A stretch of 64,000 nt of DNA from the NCBI GenBank assembly GCA_010645155.1, contig CM021320.1:5408724-5472723 (forward strand). Direction: 5' to 3'. Under the pieces are notes generated by a model. The model saw only the letters and a program-made list of their open reading frames with translations. It was not told the DNA's origin and searched no databases. A program made the translations under genes and the position numbers. Source of the stretch: Tigriopus japonicus (Eukaryota > Arthropoda > Copepoda > Harpacticoida > Harpacticidae). Positions 1-14,700 of the stretch are shown here, one piece after another; the stretch's first letter is position 1, and the number at the start of each line of letters is the position of its first letter.

Positions 1-515
1 ATCGGTTGCTTAGAAATGTATGGATGAACAGAGGAAACCCCTTGGCAGAATTTCATCTCTTATCATCTGAATAATCATTCCCAAGATCCATTTCGAAGAG
101 CTGACTGGACTGAAATTGCCATGCACCCCCTGCTCTGTGAATCCATACGTCAGGAAGCCTTATCGAATAAAGCGCAAGAAATAATAATAAAGAAAGAGAC
201 AAAAGACCTTGTTGCCAAGATACACATACTGGCCCACTCCCATTGAACAAAGTGCCTTCTTGTTCATTCGGAGAAAGAAGAGAGTAGGACATCTACTACG
301 TTTTTTGTTTGTTGAGAACTCAGCACTTTGCTGATACTTAGGGTTTCCATGAAAATAGTGTCTCCATTTTCATTAGTACATACATGACACAGATAGACAC
401 AGGGCTCAATTTTGACCTTTTTCAACGTAGCAAAGCTGTTCAGAGGCGACAAAATTGGTGCGACCCTCCCCTGTTATCAATTTGATGCCCTAATGATGGT
501 TCATTCATGTTTCAG
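1..515 (+). other. Intron of the nemo-like kinase gene (left edge)
   Basis: This stretch precedes the first visible kinase exon and ends in a pyrimidine-rich tract and AG at 514-515. The exon that follows begins just before the glycine-rich loop, so the N-terminal coding exon or exons must lie off the left edge. I see no convincing exon here; the short reading frames on the minus strand look like chance. Confidence 0.7.
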
Positions 516-2907
<2,392 letters not shown>

Positions 2908-4411
2908 ACCAGAGGGTGGGAGGCTTACATCCCCCCCTCAGGATCCCCAATCTCCACAACGATGACATCATGATCATGCCAAAGTGAACCGCAACTCTTT
3001 TTCATATTTTTGTAATCCTGTCGTGTTTTGTGCAAAACGAACGAAGACGGAAACATCACTCGCAGCCTTCGTAACCGCCTCCCTGTCCAACCACCCATTT
3101 CGGATAGTAGATGGATGGAAGGAACAGTACCCGTTTTTCTCGTTAGTGTGTGTTTTGTGATATGGAACCTGGGCAATGATTTAGTTTTTGGAATCCTCGT
3201 AGCTTGAAAGGCGATGATGTTGACGAGGGCGGTTCCGGCTCAAGAGGCCCTCTTCTACTAATACCACCCACAATGATCCCGGGGGATCGGTCAAAGAACT
3301 ACGTCTAAAATTCACTCTGTACGAACGACTTGTCCCTGAGCCATTACTACTATTGGCCTCACAACGATGGATCACCCTCGTCAGCGTCCCCCTGTTGTTC
3401 TCTCTAGTATTTTTGGAAGCGAACCCCATCTGGTTCCGACTTTCTCCTTCCCCACTTCCGTTGGAAAAAGCATCAGAGTTCATGTCTTGGACTTTAATGC
3501 TCTGCTTATGTTTCTGCGTCTTAGTAGAGACCAAGAAGTACTGAGTATTCGTCTGTTGAAGCAGTAGCACTGAAGGGACTTGCAATAATACCTGCTACTC
3601 AATTGAGTACGACTGGACTTCGTGATCAAACTCTGCAATTCCTCGCCCAAATATTTTTTTGCAAACAGAATAACACTATTATTGTATTGCTGCCTACATC
3701 ATCCCTCAATCACTGTAAATGAAGTGTGTGTTGTCATGAGTTTCTGTAATGTAAAAAAATGAAGACGACAAACGAAATCACCTGGAAATGCAAGAAAACA
3801 CAGATTAAAAAGGAGACCCGAGTTGGTTTGTTCCCCTCCCCTAAATAAAAAGGTATCCTTGATCACCCCCACCACCACAGCAACAACAACAGTCACTACT
3901 CCCACACTGATCTCAACCAGATTCATTCTACTACTACTGCTACTATTACATCAACAATACATTGAAATAAGTTATGACGTTTTTGTCGTGTGAAACTGCA
4001 GCAGCGGCCCAATCATTCTGCAACGATTGATCCACAACGTGGTTCCTTGTCGGAGATCACTCGTGTGGTAAAATGTCCAGCAAAGTGATCGCTGGTCGGC
4101 GGCAACTTTTTGTACCAAAATTCAGCTCTTTTTCCATTGTTGGCTTAGTATATTGTGGTACATAGAATACAACTTCCGCACAGAAGAATCTTGTGAAATG
4201 TACGTACGTAAGTGGTATTTTACAAAATATAGTGAAATTTGTCAATAGAAAATCATTCAATGAAACCTATTCGCTTGGTATGCGTCGGTATATTGTTATT
4301 CATCTGTTTTGGACGAACAGAGGAAAAGGGAAAGATACCAAACCAGACGAAAAACAGTTGGGCGATCTTATTTATACATACATCGGACAATGATGATGGT
4401 ATACTATCCAA
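2908..4411. other. Intergenic region between convergent NLK and NAGLU
   Basis: Holds the 3' untranslated regions of the two convergent genes. It includes an AATAAA on the plus strand at 3844, CAC/CAA-rich short repeats at about 3865-3900, and several short reading frames with no recognisable domain. No RNA gene or mobile element was recognised. Confidence 0.6.
3844..3849 (+). terminator. Candidate poly(A) signal (AATAAA) for NLK
   Basis: AATAAA lies about 940 bases after the kinase stop codon. It is the clearest canonical hexamer I noticed on the plus strand before the NAGLU stop. That it is used is inference; no transcript evidence is available. Confidence 0.3.
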
Positions 4412-7400
4412 TCATCCATCGAATCTGGTAATATCATTGTAGTCGAAACGATATTTGGTGTGGAGCTCTTTGGCAATCATGAAGGCGTCTCCTTGAGTGT
4501 CAGTAGGAAATTTCTTCCGACTGAATGTGAATGGACGGCCAATTTTTCTCAGGAAGATCTTTTTGAACTTGGCGGTTTTTTCGAAGCGTCTTCTCTTATT
4601 CAAATATTGGACTTTGAGGTCAAAATAGAGCTTCCATCTTGGTAGATAATAGGAGCGAATCAATCCAGACCATTGCTTGGCTGCATAATCCAAGATATTC
4701 CCATCTGGGCCCCAAAGAGTGATTTGATTCCTTGCGTTAAACTCGTAAAGCATCGCTTGGTAAGAATGTCCATGGGCTCTAGCTTTGGCTTGCTCCAACC
4801 ATCGTCCAAGAAGAAAGAATTCGTTCGATCCTAAAAGACGGTCAATATCAGACACTAAAGCGAGAAAATCTCGAATGAGTTGTCTAATCTCGACAATGCT
4901 TTGTGGCGATGTCCGGTCTAGATCGGAGTTGACTTGACGACAACCACGTTCTAGTGTTGTTCGGGGACGCATGTGGTGGTCGAATTTTGGGAAGTCATGA
5001 AGCACCAATGGTCCTCCTCCTCCTCCTCCCTCCCTTAAACTGTGCTTGGACAAGCGACTTCCTCTTGGTCTTCTCGTTCTTCTTTTCTCATTGTCCGTAG
5101 AGCTCAGGTGGTGGTTGTAATCATGAAGTTGGTGGTAGCTTAAGTAATGGTTGTCGTCGTGGTAGCTGAAGTTGACAACGCCGTCGTCGTCGTCGTCGTC
5201 GTGGTTGTGATAGGTATGGCATGATGAGGAGATGGCATTCATGATCTGAGAATACTTCTTGAACAGGAGGTTAGTCAGCACCTGCCGGGTGATATCCACT
5301 ACATCATATGCCAAAGGACTCGGATGAGCATTGGCTGGAATCGTCTTTTCCTCACCATTAGGTATGGACCAAATGAAAAAATCCCAAGCTTGAATAAGTA
5401 GACTCTCATCGTACCAGAGATTTGATTTCAAATCCGCCGCAGGCAGTTGGGTGAGCAAAGTCTTGCCGTGGAATCGAAACCCCTTATTGGCCGTGTTCTC
5501 ACCCCAGAAATCATGATGATCTTCTTCGTCGTCATTTTGAGGGTCGATGCTCCTATGGTTTTGAGCAAACCCTCTCGTCTCCCCAAAGTGACTTGGGGAA
5601 GACATGGAATTTGTTGACCCAAGTGAAGAGGAATCCAAGGTAGACTTCTTGGGTTGTAAATGAGAGCAGCAATTGTAGACTGACGTGGCTAGGAGTTGCC
5701 AGGCCATGATTCGAGCTTCGTCCACCGGGAGGTGGTTGGATTTCGAAGGGCCAGACTGATCAAGCAAGGGGGGTGGATGGTTAATGAGCTGGTCGCATTT
5801 TGAATTCATGAAATTTTGCTTCATCTACCAAAAAATGCAAGAAATGAACCCTCGAATCAATTTGAGAAAAAGATAAATCAGACCCATGTACTTATAACTC
5901 CATCTACATTATGGGGTGAGGTGTTCAGTGTTAGTTAGGATTCTTACGAACACTACCCTCACAGGAGCTGATTCTTAAGGACCTTGGCAAGTTATCCAAA
6001 CTGTGACCAGCGCATCGGATTCCACCTTGTTGTTTTGACTTGAGGCTCCCGTGGCGATGGTTATGTTATTGTCGATTGATAACGATCTGTAACGCCGTCT
6101 AGAGAAATCGGCAAACCATTGCGAAGGTGACTCCACAGGCTCGGAGCGCCAGGTTAATTCCACAAAGAAGTCGTACACGGCGTAACTAGTGTACATTCCT
6201 TCGTTGGTTAGGCCCAAACCAACCATACTTGGGTAGGAATGTCGGGTTTTAAAGGGATCGCCATTGAGCGTATCTACTTTGCCGTACATTCCAATGTAGC
6301 CCCCATAATTATGCAACATGCAGTAAATGAAAGGTTGTCCGAAATAAGATTCCAACCGCTGGAATTGAGGGGACGTGGTCGATGCCAGATCCAGCACCAG
6401 AACGCGACCCACGGGAATCGTTCGGAGTAAAATCTCAGCCCTGCCGACTGTCCAATAATCGAGGTCACGAAACATCCATCCCTGCATCACCCAAACAGCG
6501 GAGCGATCAAAAGATGACAAAACTCCAAATGCTTCTCGAGCGTAGCCTTGCAAGTAGGCGATATCTAAGATTGGTGGGGCCTGCTCGTTGAACGTATCCA
6601 AGGAGAAGAAATGGTCGGTTCCGTATTCCCGTCCATAGATGCGTTGAAATGTGAGCCCGATTCGTCGAAACAGCGGAGAATCAATTGGGTTCAGCAGGTA
6701 TGAAGATGTGTATTCTTCGGAGAAGTGACCCCAGGCCCTGAGGCGATCGAACGACGTGGAAGAATTGGGATGCCGCTCAATCAATAATGGAGGCACGATC
6801 CCGTTGAAAGCGGGAGTCACAGGAATCATGCCCAAGGATCGGAGTCTTGTGAGAATGCGATGTTGCATGATACGATCACTTTGAATCCACGAATCTGGTA
6901 GGGGTCCTCCCCAGCCCCTCAGATTGCCCATTCGATTCCAGGGCAAGAACGCGGGTCCCGTGAAGTAGGCCTGGATTTCCTTTCGAGTCATGCCAAATCT
7001 GAGTAGAGTCTCCTGCATGACGAATTCTTGTCCGGATTGAGCGAGCACCAAGTTAAACCCATTGAGTGCCATCCAATCGAGGTGTCGTTGCCAATCGATC
7101 CACGACCACCACACGAATCCATATCCATAATTGCAAACATTCTGGTAGAACCTCACTGCATCCTTGGCTTTGAAGGTCAAGTTCGACACCTTGGGGAGAA
7201 CTTCAGGCAAATTCAGTTGATCAAATTCCCAAGACACGTGGCATTCGCATTCATGCTTGAGGTATTGATGAATTCCCCAAACCACAGCCACTCCCGAGGA
7301 TCCGCGAACCAACATCGAACCATTCTGGCTGTCCAAGATGGCAACATCCTTACCACTATTCAGAAGAAAATGAGAATGGTCTAGTTCTACTGAAATAATT

Positions 7401-7766
7401 TGTACTGTTACCCTAGGACTGCTATTTACACCCACAAGTCTTATCCTTCCATTATAGCGCATTCAAACTACTCAAAGGATAGATACCCCGATGAAAATGA
7501 CAGTTCAAAAGATCGATCCGAAATTCTTATGACCTGTTGAGATTTTTGAGGGATCGATTCACATGGACGTCGAAGAGTCGAGCCTTGTTGTTGGGCAAGA
7601 GTCTTTCGAGGAGACTCTTTGCTGCACGAGCCTGAGATTCATCTGAGACTCGACTTTGAAGATTTTCCCTTAAAGTCGGAAACTGATGGGCGTTATCCTG
7701 GGTCTCAGCAGCCCAATAAGAGTGTAATGCGAGCAGAATCGTAACAATCACTCTGTTGCAATTCAT
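4412..7766 (-). CDS. NAGLU: Alpha-N-acetylglucosaminidase (GH89, lysosomal)
   Basis: Lysosomal enzyme that removes terminal N-acetylglucosamine from heparan sulfate; its loss causes Sanfilippo B in humans (family knowledge). Inferred exons, read on the minus strand, are 7766-7534, 7412-6008 and 5824-4412, giving about 1016 residues against about 743 in human. The start at 7766 is the ATG that opens directly into a signal peptide. The conserved GH89 core is plain: the WW-SWIDWQRHLDWMALNG region, FSLDTFNEQ with the first catalytic glutamate near residue 354, and LGLTNEGM with the second near 482 (spacing 128, close to the human 130). The C-terminal half keeps SVYNC, FLLGRWLEQA and LWGPDGNILDYA. 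Two long insertions, one acidic/His-rich, account for much of the extra length. The junction of exons 2 and 3 and the first acceptor are the least certain. Confidence 0.95.
5030..5225 (-). repeat. Low-complexity coding insertion with (GAC)n poly-Asp run in NAGLU
   Basis: On the plus strand this is a run of CGT/GTC triplets at 5182-5202 plus a CTC run near 5015-5030. On the coding strand these give six aspartates and a poly-Gly stretch, embedded in a His/Asn/Asp/Tyr-rich segment. It lies between conserved GH89 blocks and keeps the frame open, so it is probably a surface loop expansion. Confidence 0.7.
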
Positions 7767-8768
7767 CTCCCTGGAAGAAAATGGCAAGGCCAGCCGTGAA
7801 TGATAAATTGATAATCAAGAGACAGCGATTTAAACCAAACGGGGATTTTTATTAGGTTCGAAATGAATTGCGGTACAATCAATATTGTGTGGTTGGATTG
7901 GTTTTAAGGGAATTAGGGATAGGTGTTGTTGATGTTTTATCTTCTTCATTTTCAGGGGGCAAAGGAACAATGAAAGAAATGGAATATTGATACAGGAATG
8001 GAGTGTGTGTGCGCAAAAGACAATTTACGGAATGAATGCACTTCTGTTGCACTTCATGTCGTGTTTGGCAGGATTCTTGGAAAGCGGCATCGGGGCCAAA
8101 ATTCACGAGACTGTGCCAATAATCGCCGTCCTCCTTCCATTCCTCTTGATACGTTTGGAAACACGAAATTTTCGTGCAGACATGTTTTTTTGTTCTTTTA
8201 CTTTTTCTTCTTGCGAGTCGTCGAAGTGCTCGTTCTTACATTCCTATCGGATGTTAGTGGTTACGCATGGTTCTGCAGAGCAGTCAGGCCTCAATTGAGT
8301 GGGCCTTCTTCGTCTTTTGCACGGTTTCGCACGCATCTGCAAGAAGACAATGGTGAAGCATGTCTACAAATTCATGAGAGCATTCATTTCCATAATCAAA
8401 CACGAACAAATTGCAACAACCAAAAAAGGCACAAAGGAGGGCTCTAATTGAGCGGACTTACCTAGTATATTGGCAACACCCCTCGTCCTCCATCCCTATA
8501 GTGTACTGTATCATCCTCAAGATTGGTTGTTGGATTGGTAAGAGGTTTGACGATTGGTTTGGTTAATGGCCTACTCACACATCAGAAGCTCTTGAGAGAG
8601 AGAGAAGGAGCCTCTCTAGCTGATGAGGTGAGTGGTAAGCGAGCGAGTGTTGTTCCAAGAACAAGGCTCTTCTTAAAATCGGACATAGCTGATGATGGAC
8701 CGATTTGTTTCTGAATTGGGAAACCACAAGGACTTTCTTCGCAGAAATCCTTCAACGCAATGAGGCCC
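7767..8768. other. Spacer between NAGLU 5' end and SMG1 3' end
   Basis: Both neighbours are on the minus strand, so this 1-kb stretch should hold the SMG1 3' untranslated region and the NAGLU promoter. A minus-strand AATAAA lies at 7848-7853. Open frames here, such as 7987-8447 on the plus strand, show no domain and look like chance. Confidence 0.55.
7848..7853 (-). terminator. Candidate poly(A) signal for SMG1
   Basis: TTTATT on the plus strand reads AATAAA on the minus strand, about 915 bases past the SMG1 stop and about 80 bases before the NAGLU start codon. The position is plausible; usage is inferred only. Confidence 0.25.
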
Positions 8769-11700
8769 TCAGATCCAGGCTGTCCAACCTTCGTACATAA
8801 GGGCCAAATTATCCAGACTGGTGGCCTCACGGATGATGAAATCCACTTGTTCGGCCACACTGGACTTCTTCAAGGCGTCAGGCTCGCGCCCGTCCAATTT
8901 GATCCGAACTCGCCGAAGAACGTTCAAGGCAAAAGCGTTCTTCTCCTCGCTTGTAGCCTTTTTCTCCAGAGTGTTAGGTCCACCCGCTGCTTCGGATTGT
9001 TGGCCATCGATCTTCTTCACTTTGTATTTCTCGAGGTTTTCCTCTTTCAACAACGAGGCAAAATGGGTCATGTCCTGGTAGATGGGTTGGATGATCTCTC
9101 CCAAGCGCTCCGAGATCGAAGTGATTGATCTCAATGCATCCAGACCCTGATCATCAAGGGCCAAGCCATTCACCAACTTGGAAACGAGCTCGGAAAACTC
9201 TTTGTATCTGGTTAGATAGTCGTTCACTTCGGGGATCTGGAAGTCCTCGGATTTTGAAATCGTTCGAAGGAGATTACCAGCATCAGACATAAGTTTCTGA
9301 TGTTCTGTGATGATGGAACGAATGGTCATGCCGTATTCCTGAATTCCTTTGATCAATTCTTTGCTCTTTCCGCCTTCAAAGTTGATCTGCTCTTGTGTTT
9401 TGGACAAAAGATCTTTCACCGCCAAATAAGCCGATTGAATCCAATTCAAGTCGATGCTTTCAACCGGAGGGCATAACTCGAAGAGTCTCAGTTCCACGTC
9501 GCTCAAGGACTGAATATGGGATTCCTTCAAGGCAGCACTTTGTTGACATTCGCCCAGTAGTGACATGAAATTCCCGTCACTGGTCATGGCCTCCGAGGTT
9601 GGTGTACGGAGGGCCTCAAAGTGCAGGATTGTATTTGCCACACTACTCACCGACTTCATCACACCCAAAAGCCCACGAACGCTATCTTGACCTTTGTTAT
9701 ACACGGTGGCAAAAGAGTCAAACACGCCTTGAAGCTCCGGATTGGCACCCGAAGCCCATTTCAGACGTTGTTCAACAGTCTCGTAGACCTCTTGGAACTT
9801 GATCTCGTGAATTTCAAGGTCTTTTCGTAGGATGATCATTCCGGCAATGATTTGGCGAAGGTCCAACATGAAGTTCGAGGCTAAGGGGATGAATAAAGGC
9901 CCGCCATCCATTACCAAATCTCCTTCGTGGAGCCATTGATAGCTTTTCTTGTGGGCAATGATTGCTTGACGAACTGCGGAAATGGCTTCGATGGTGGCTT
10001 CAATGTGTCGAGCCACTTCCACATTGTGGCTCCAAGTCAAGAAACTATCCAAGGAAACGTTCTTATGGTCAACCAAAGCAGCTTCATGTAAAGTTGAAAT
10101 GTCGGTCAAGTTGGTTGGAGTGGCGGCTTGGACTTGATGGTAAATTAAAGTGACCAAGCTCCTTGTTGCCAATCCGGCAATTTGTTGCAAGTACAGTCGT
10201 TCAATATAATTCTTTATTGGTCGGACAAGATCGTCTCCAGTGGGCATGCCCTGTCCCAAGCCACTTTGTTCGGGTGTCTTGAAGAATCTAGCGGCTTGAA
10301 TGCACACGGCGAAAAAGTCTCGTATGGCCAAAATGCGATGCAGGAACATCGAAAGCGCCCTTAAGTCAACAGAGGTGTCATCTTCGACGTGTTCGGTCAT
10401 AGAAACGGTTTTAGCCACGGTGTCAATCTTCATCCAATTCTCAGGGAAAGGTGGACAACTCTTGATCGACTCGTGAAGCTCTTGAATCGAGTTCTCGGCA
10501 TTCGTGAACAGGGTGTTCAAAGCCAGAAAGAGCAACTGACCGGGTGTGAGATCTTCGTGCGAGACATTCCCGGACACTGCCCCAGTGATGGTGTTGTAAG
10601 CTGTCTGCAGGTCCATTGCGTTTTTCAAAATATCCTCTTTGTCGTTGGGTTCGGTTCCTTGGATGTCTGGAACGATCAGAATCAGACACGTTAAAATACA
10701 TAAATCCCTAAGAATACTAAAAGTAAAACACCCTTACCCAATGATCGGATGATTGCATCCAAGTTTTTGATGAGGCCTTCCAGAGGAGTTGCAGATCCAC
10801 TAAAAATTCCGTTCAGTTGAATGACAACGTCGATCATCGTCGGGTCTTCTTTGTCGAAGCATTTCAGAGCCTCATAAAGGACGATGGTGTGGAAACTTGT
10901 GTGTAACCCTGTCAACTGCTTGATTGCTCCTTGCGTTTTCAGAAGCGATGCTACTCCTGGATTACTCTCGTCTAGAGCTCCAAACTCCTGGAAAATGGTT
11001 ACGACAACAGACACTTGGTTGATCCGTAAGAATATTTCGTCCTGGAACTTCCATTGACTTCCGGGAACCATTTCCGCCATGAATCTCGGATCTCCCGTGG
11101 CCTTCTGCTCAAGAACATGAAGACCTTCACAAGCTTTCACCAATTGACCCATCACGGCTTCACGACCTTCACGCTGAATTGTCTCTTCAACCACGATACT
11201 TTCATCTTTCCATGCAGCGAGATAAAACGTCGAATCCCTCAACTCTTGCTCAGACATCCAACCATACATGGCTTGCACCTTGAATTGGACTTCATTTAAC
11301 CAAGCATTCATCTGGTAAAAGTTGTTCACGATTTCCAACTTCCTGAACTCCTGGTTCTTGGGCATGTCCACAAATTTCTCGGTGAACTCTGTTATGACCA
11401 TGGACGATGTTTCCAAACTGAGATCCTCTAGTAATCGAGCGGCCCATTTCTTGTAGAGGGCACATCGATGTTCGTTTTGGACAGAGAGCGGAAAGAAGCT
11501 CGAAATGGAGCAATAGGTGGCCAGATGCTGAAGAATAGTGGCTACAGATTGCTGAAGTTGTTCGATTGTGGCACAATATCGCTCTTCGATAGACCGATAT
11601 TGATCAAAAAGACCAGCTTGTCCCGCATTCTCGAGAAACTCTTGGACCAAATGACTTGATCTCTTTGATCCAATCACGGTGGATTGAAGGTGTTTGGACC

Positions 11701-14700
11701 ATTCAGACAGTTGATTGACCGATACGTTTGTGAGGGCCCGTTGATGGAGAGTGATCCAGTGCTCATTTTCATCCATGAACGATTCAACCTTCGATTTGGC
11801 TCCTTTGATTGCTGTTTCCATGAGACTGTGCTCGATGTATTTGTCATGTAGGCTGAACAAACGATGGTCAGGATTAGATTCGGCCTCTTTGAGAAGAGCA
11901 ACGGCGTGATGGAGTTGGGTTTTGTTCTCGTTGAAGCCGTCCAAGGTGTTTTGCAAATCAGCCCAAAGGGTGAGTTGGTAATCCAAGTTGGTCAACAACT
12001 CGCTCAATTTATTCTTGTTCGCCATCCACGGACCTTTCATTTCGGCAATGCGAACGGCAAACATGGAAAATGTGATTTCGGATTGCATGTTCCTTTTGTC
12101 TTGCATATCGGTTTCTAATGGTCGCCCAGCCTGGTAAGTGCTAGCCAAGCCCAATTCCATGACCTCGGGGGTCCAATCTACCAATGGGTCGTAGACAAAG
12201 GCCTCCAAAAGAGTCAACAACGTGTCTTTTCCTCGTCTCATGGCGTCCAAAGTGTGTTCGCAAGATTTTCGAAACAAGCCCTCGACTCCATTCAATCCGA
12301 ATATCTTGACAATGTTTTGCGTGAGTCGACACGGAACACGTTCCGGGATCTTGAGCTGTTTGCCCTTTTCAAAGCAAACATTGTAGTCGATGTGGATGAT
12401 CTCGCCTCGGTTCATGTCTAGCATGAGATTGTCCATGTGTCGATCTCCAAGGCCAATGATGTACCCGATTACCGACATCACGGCAACCGATCGGGTCATG
12501 CTCTGCATGAGATTGAACCAATGCTTGGAGTCAACACTTGAAAACCACAGTTCTTGTGAGATGATGTTATCCGGAGTCTCGGCGATCAATTCGTTCAAAA
12601 GCTTTTGCATCATAGCTGGAGGCCAGGCTTTTCGATTGTCTACGGACACACCATATTCTTTCAGTAGTTTATAGAGCTTGTTGCAATAGAATTCAGACGG
12701 CTTCTGGAATGCAATCATTCGCTTCTCTTGATTCTTCTTGTCATTGTGTGCCAATTGTTGGCGTTGTTGCCATTTCTTGAAGAGACTGTACATAGGAATA
12801 GCATCTCGGACCCATTGGATCAATCCAGATCTTGGACCAAGCGGAACAACGGAGTAATGGCGGGCTTTGTAGGAACAATCGTTCTTGGTCTCCATCATAA
12901 TATTGGCAATGGAGATAAATTGCATGATTCTTTCGTCCAGGTGGAGATCCTCCAACCCTTTGAACAAGTATGGGTATTTCTTTCCGTCACTGCCAATCAA
13001 TGCGAGTTTCTTCGGTTTGGTCTTGGTCAAAAGGATGATCAAGGTCTCCTCAAAGCTTTGCATGGTGATTTCGTGCTTACTGAGAATGCCGGGCATCGGA
13101 ATCTGAGATCCCTTGAGTCGTGCCAAGTTCGGACTGATTTCACTGAGCTTGAGGTGAGACTTGCATTGGACCCGATTGGCCATTTTAGCTTGAAATTGGG
13201 CCAGTTTCTCGCCGATGATTTTGGGTTTGGTCGGGTCGGGTGGATTGCGAATGAACTCAATGATGTCCTTGATAACGGGAACGTAATTGTCCAAGAAATG
13301 TTGCTCATGAGGTGTTTCTGGTATTCTCGAGGTCAAAGCAAAAACCCGATCCAACACATACAAAACCGGACGGAAAATGATGTGATACTTCTTCTGAGCC
13401 AATTGAACACGTTCTCCTTGTTTGAGGGTCCGATTCTTTTTCAATTTCTCCACTTCGAGTTCCATCTTGCGCACGCGTTTAAAGATGTCCTGGCTGTATT
13501 GTTGCAAAGTTCCAAGCCAAAGCTCATCCCAAAGTAGGGATATTCGTTGAAGCTCGGCGATGAAATCTCGTATCTCTTCCACCGCAGTTCCGTTCTTCTT
13601 GACCATAACATCGACAATGTGAGCGAAGGCACTCTCCATCAAAGGATTGGCTTCCTCTTCGTCCTCAAGATGGCCATTGGTCTCATCTTCATCGTCGCCA
13701 AGGTCTTCACTCTCATTCACAGCAGGAGCGAGAAGTTTGGAGATCTTATTGGTAGCTGCAGATGACGATCCTCCACCCACGATGGCCGGATAGATGATCA
13801 GGTGAGAATAATCCTCGGCAATGCGACAAATTAATTCCGAGATACGATTTCTCACAATTCGGACAGGGTGGTTGAGTCTGGAGAACAATTGTGGAATGAT
13901 GGCCTTCCAACGACTACAAGGGGTGGTTTCCAGACCAGCTTGAAGACTCTCTTGTAGTTCCAGAGCATGCATTACCGTAAGTCGGAGCAATCTCAAGGTA
14001 GCGGTGATCAATTGGTCGCCTTCACTTTGGCTCAAAGCGATGAATTGAAAGAAGGAGGAAATGGCGATTTCGTGATAGAAGAAAGTCCGCTTTTGGATGC
14101 CCAACCATACGTCATACACCACATTGACAGCTAAGCTATCATGTCTGGCCAAGGCTTCGCATTCCATGAGCTCTTTCCTCATGAACTCTTCACAATCCGT
14201 TTCAACTCCAGCTTTCTCGGTGTGGCCGAGTTTGAATTGTTGGAGGAGTCGGAATATCTCGTCCAACTCGGTCTTGGTTGCATCCGGCAAAGCTTCAATC
14301 ACGGCTTGACGTTCTTCTTCCAAAATGGCTATATGGGAAGATCCCAAAACCTTTTCACCTAATGCCAGTGCCCACTCGGCAAACGTGTACCAAATCTTGC
14401 CCAATTGCGGAGATTGAACCACGGCTAGCCGCAAAAGACGTCCAATGACCATATCCGAATCTCCAGCCTCTTCGACCATGGGCAAAAAGTCCAGGGCTCC
14501 AGCGGCTCTCTGCTCCAAGTTCAGAACATGGATAAGTGTGATTCCATCCAATGTGTTTAGGGGCATGTCAGGAAAGACCTTGTCCAAGAGCGAGGGGTCA
14601 TTTAAAAACCACTGGGCCATATTGTGGAGTGCTCGCGAAGAGATGTCCATGAGTTCAGCGTTGGCAGTGTCATGGAAGAACATGTCGCCGATGCGAGTCG

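Noticed and set aside
3181..3585. 134-codon minus-strand frame downstream of NLK
   Set aside because: No domain, composition is Ser/Arg-rich, and other frames over the same stretch are equally open. More likely 3' untranslated sequence.
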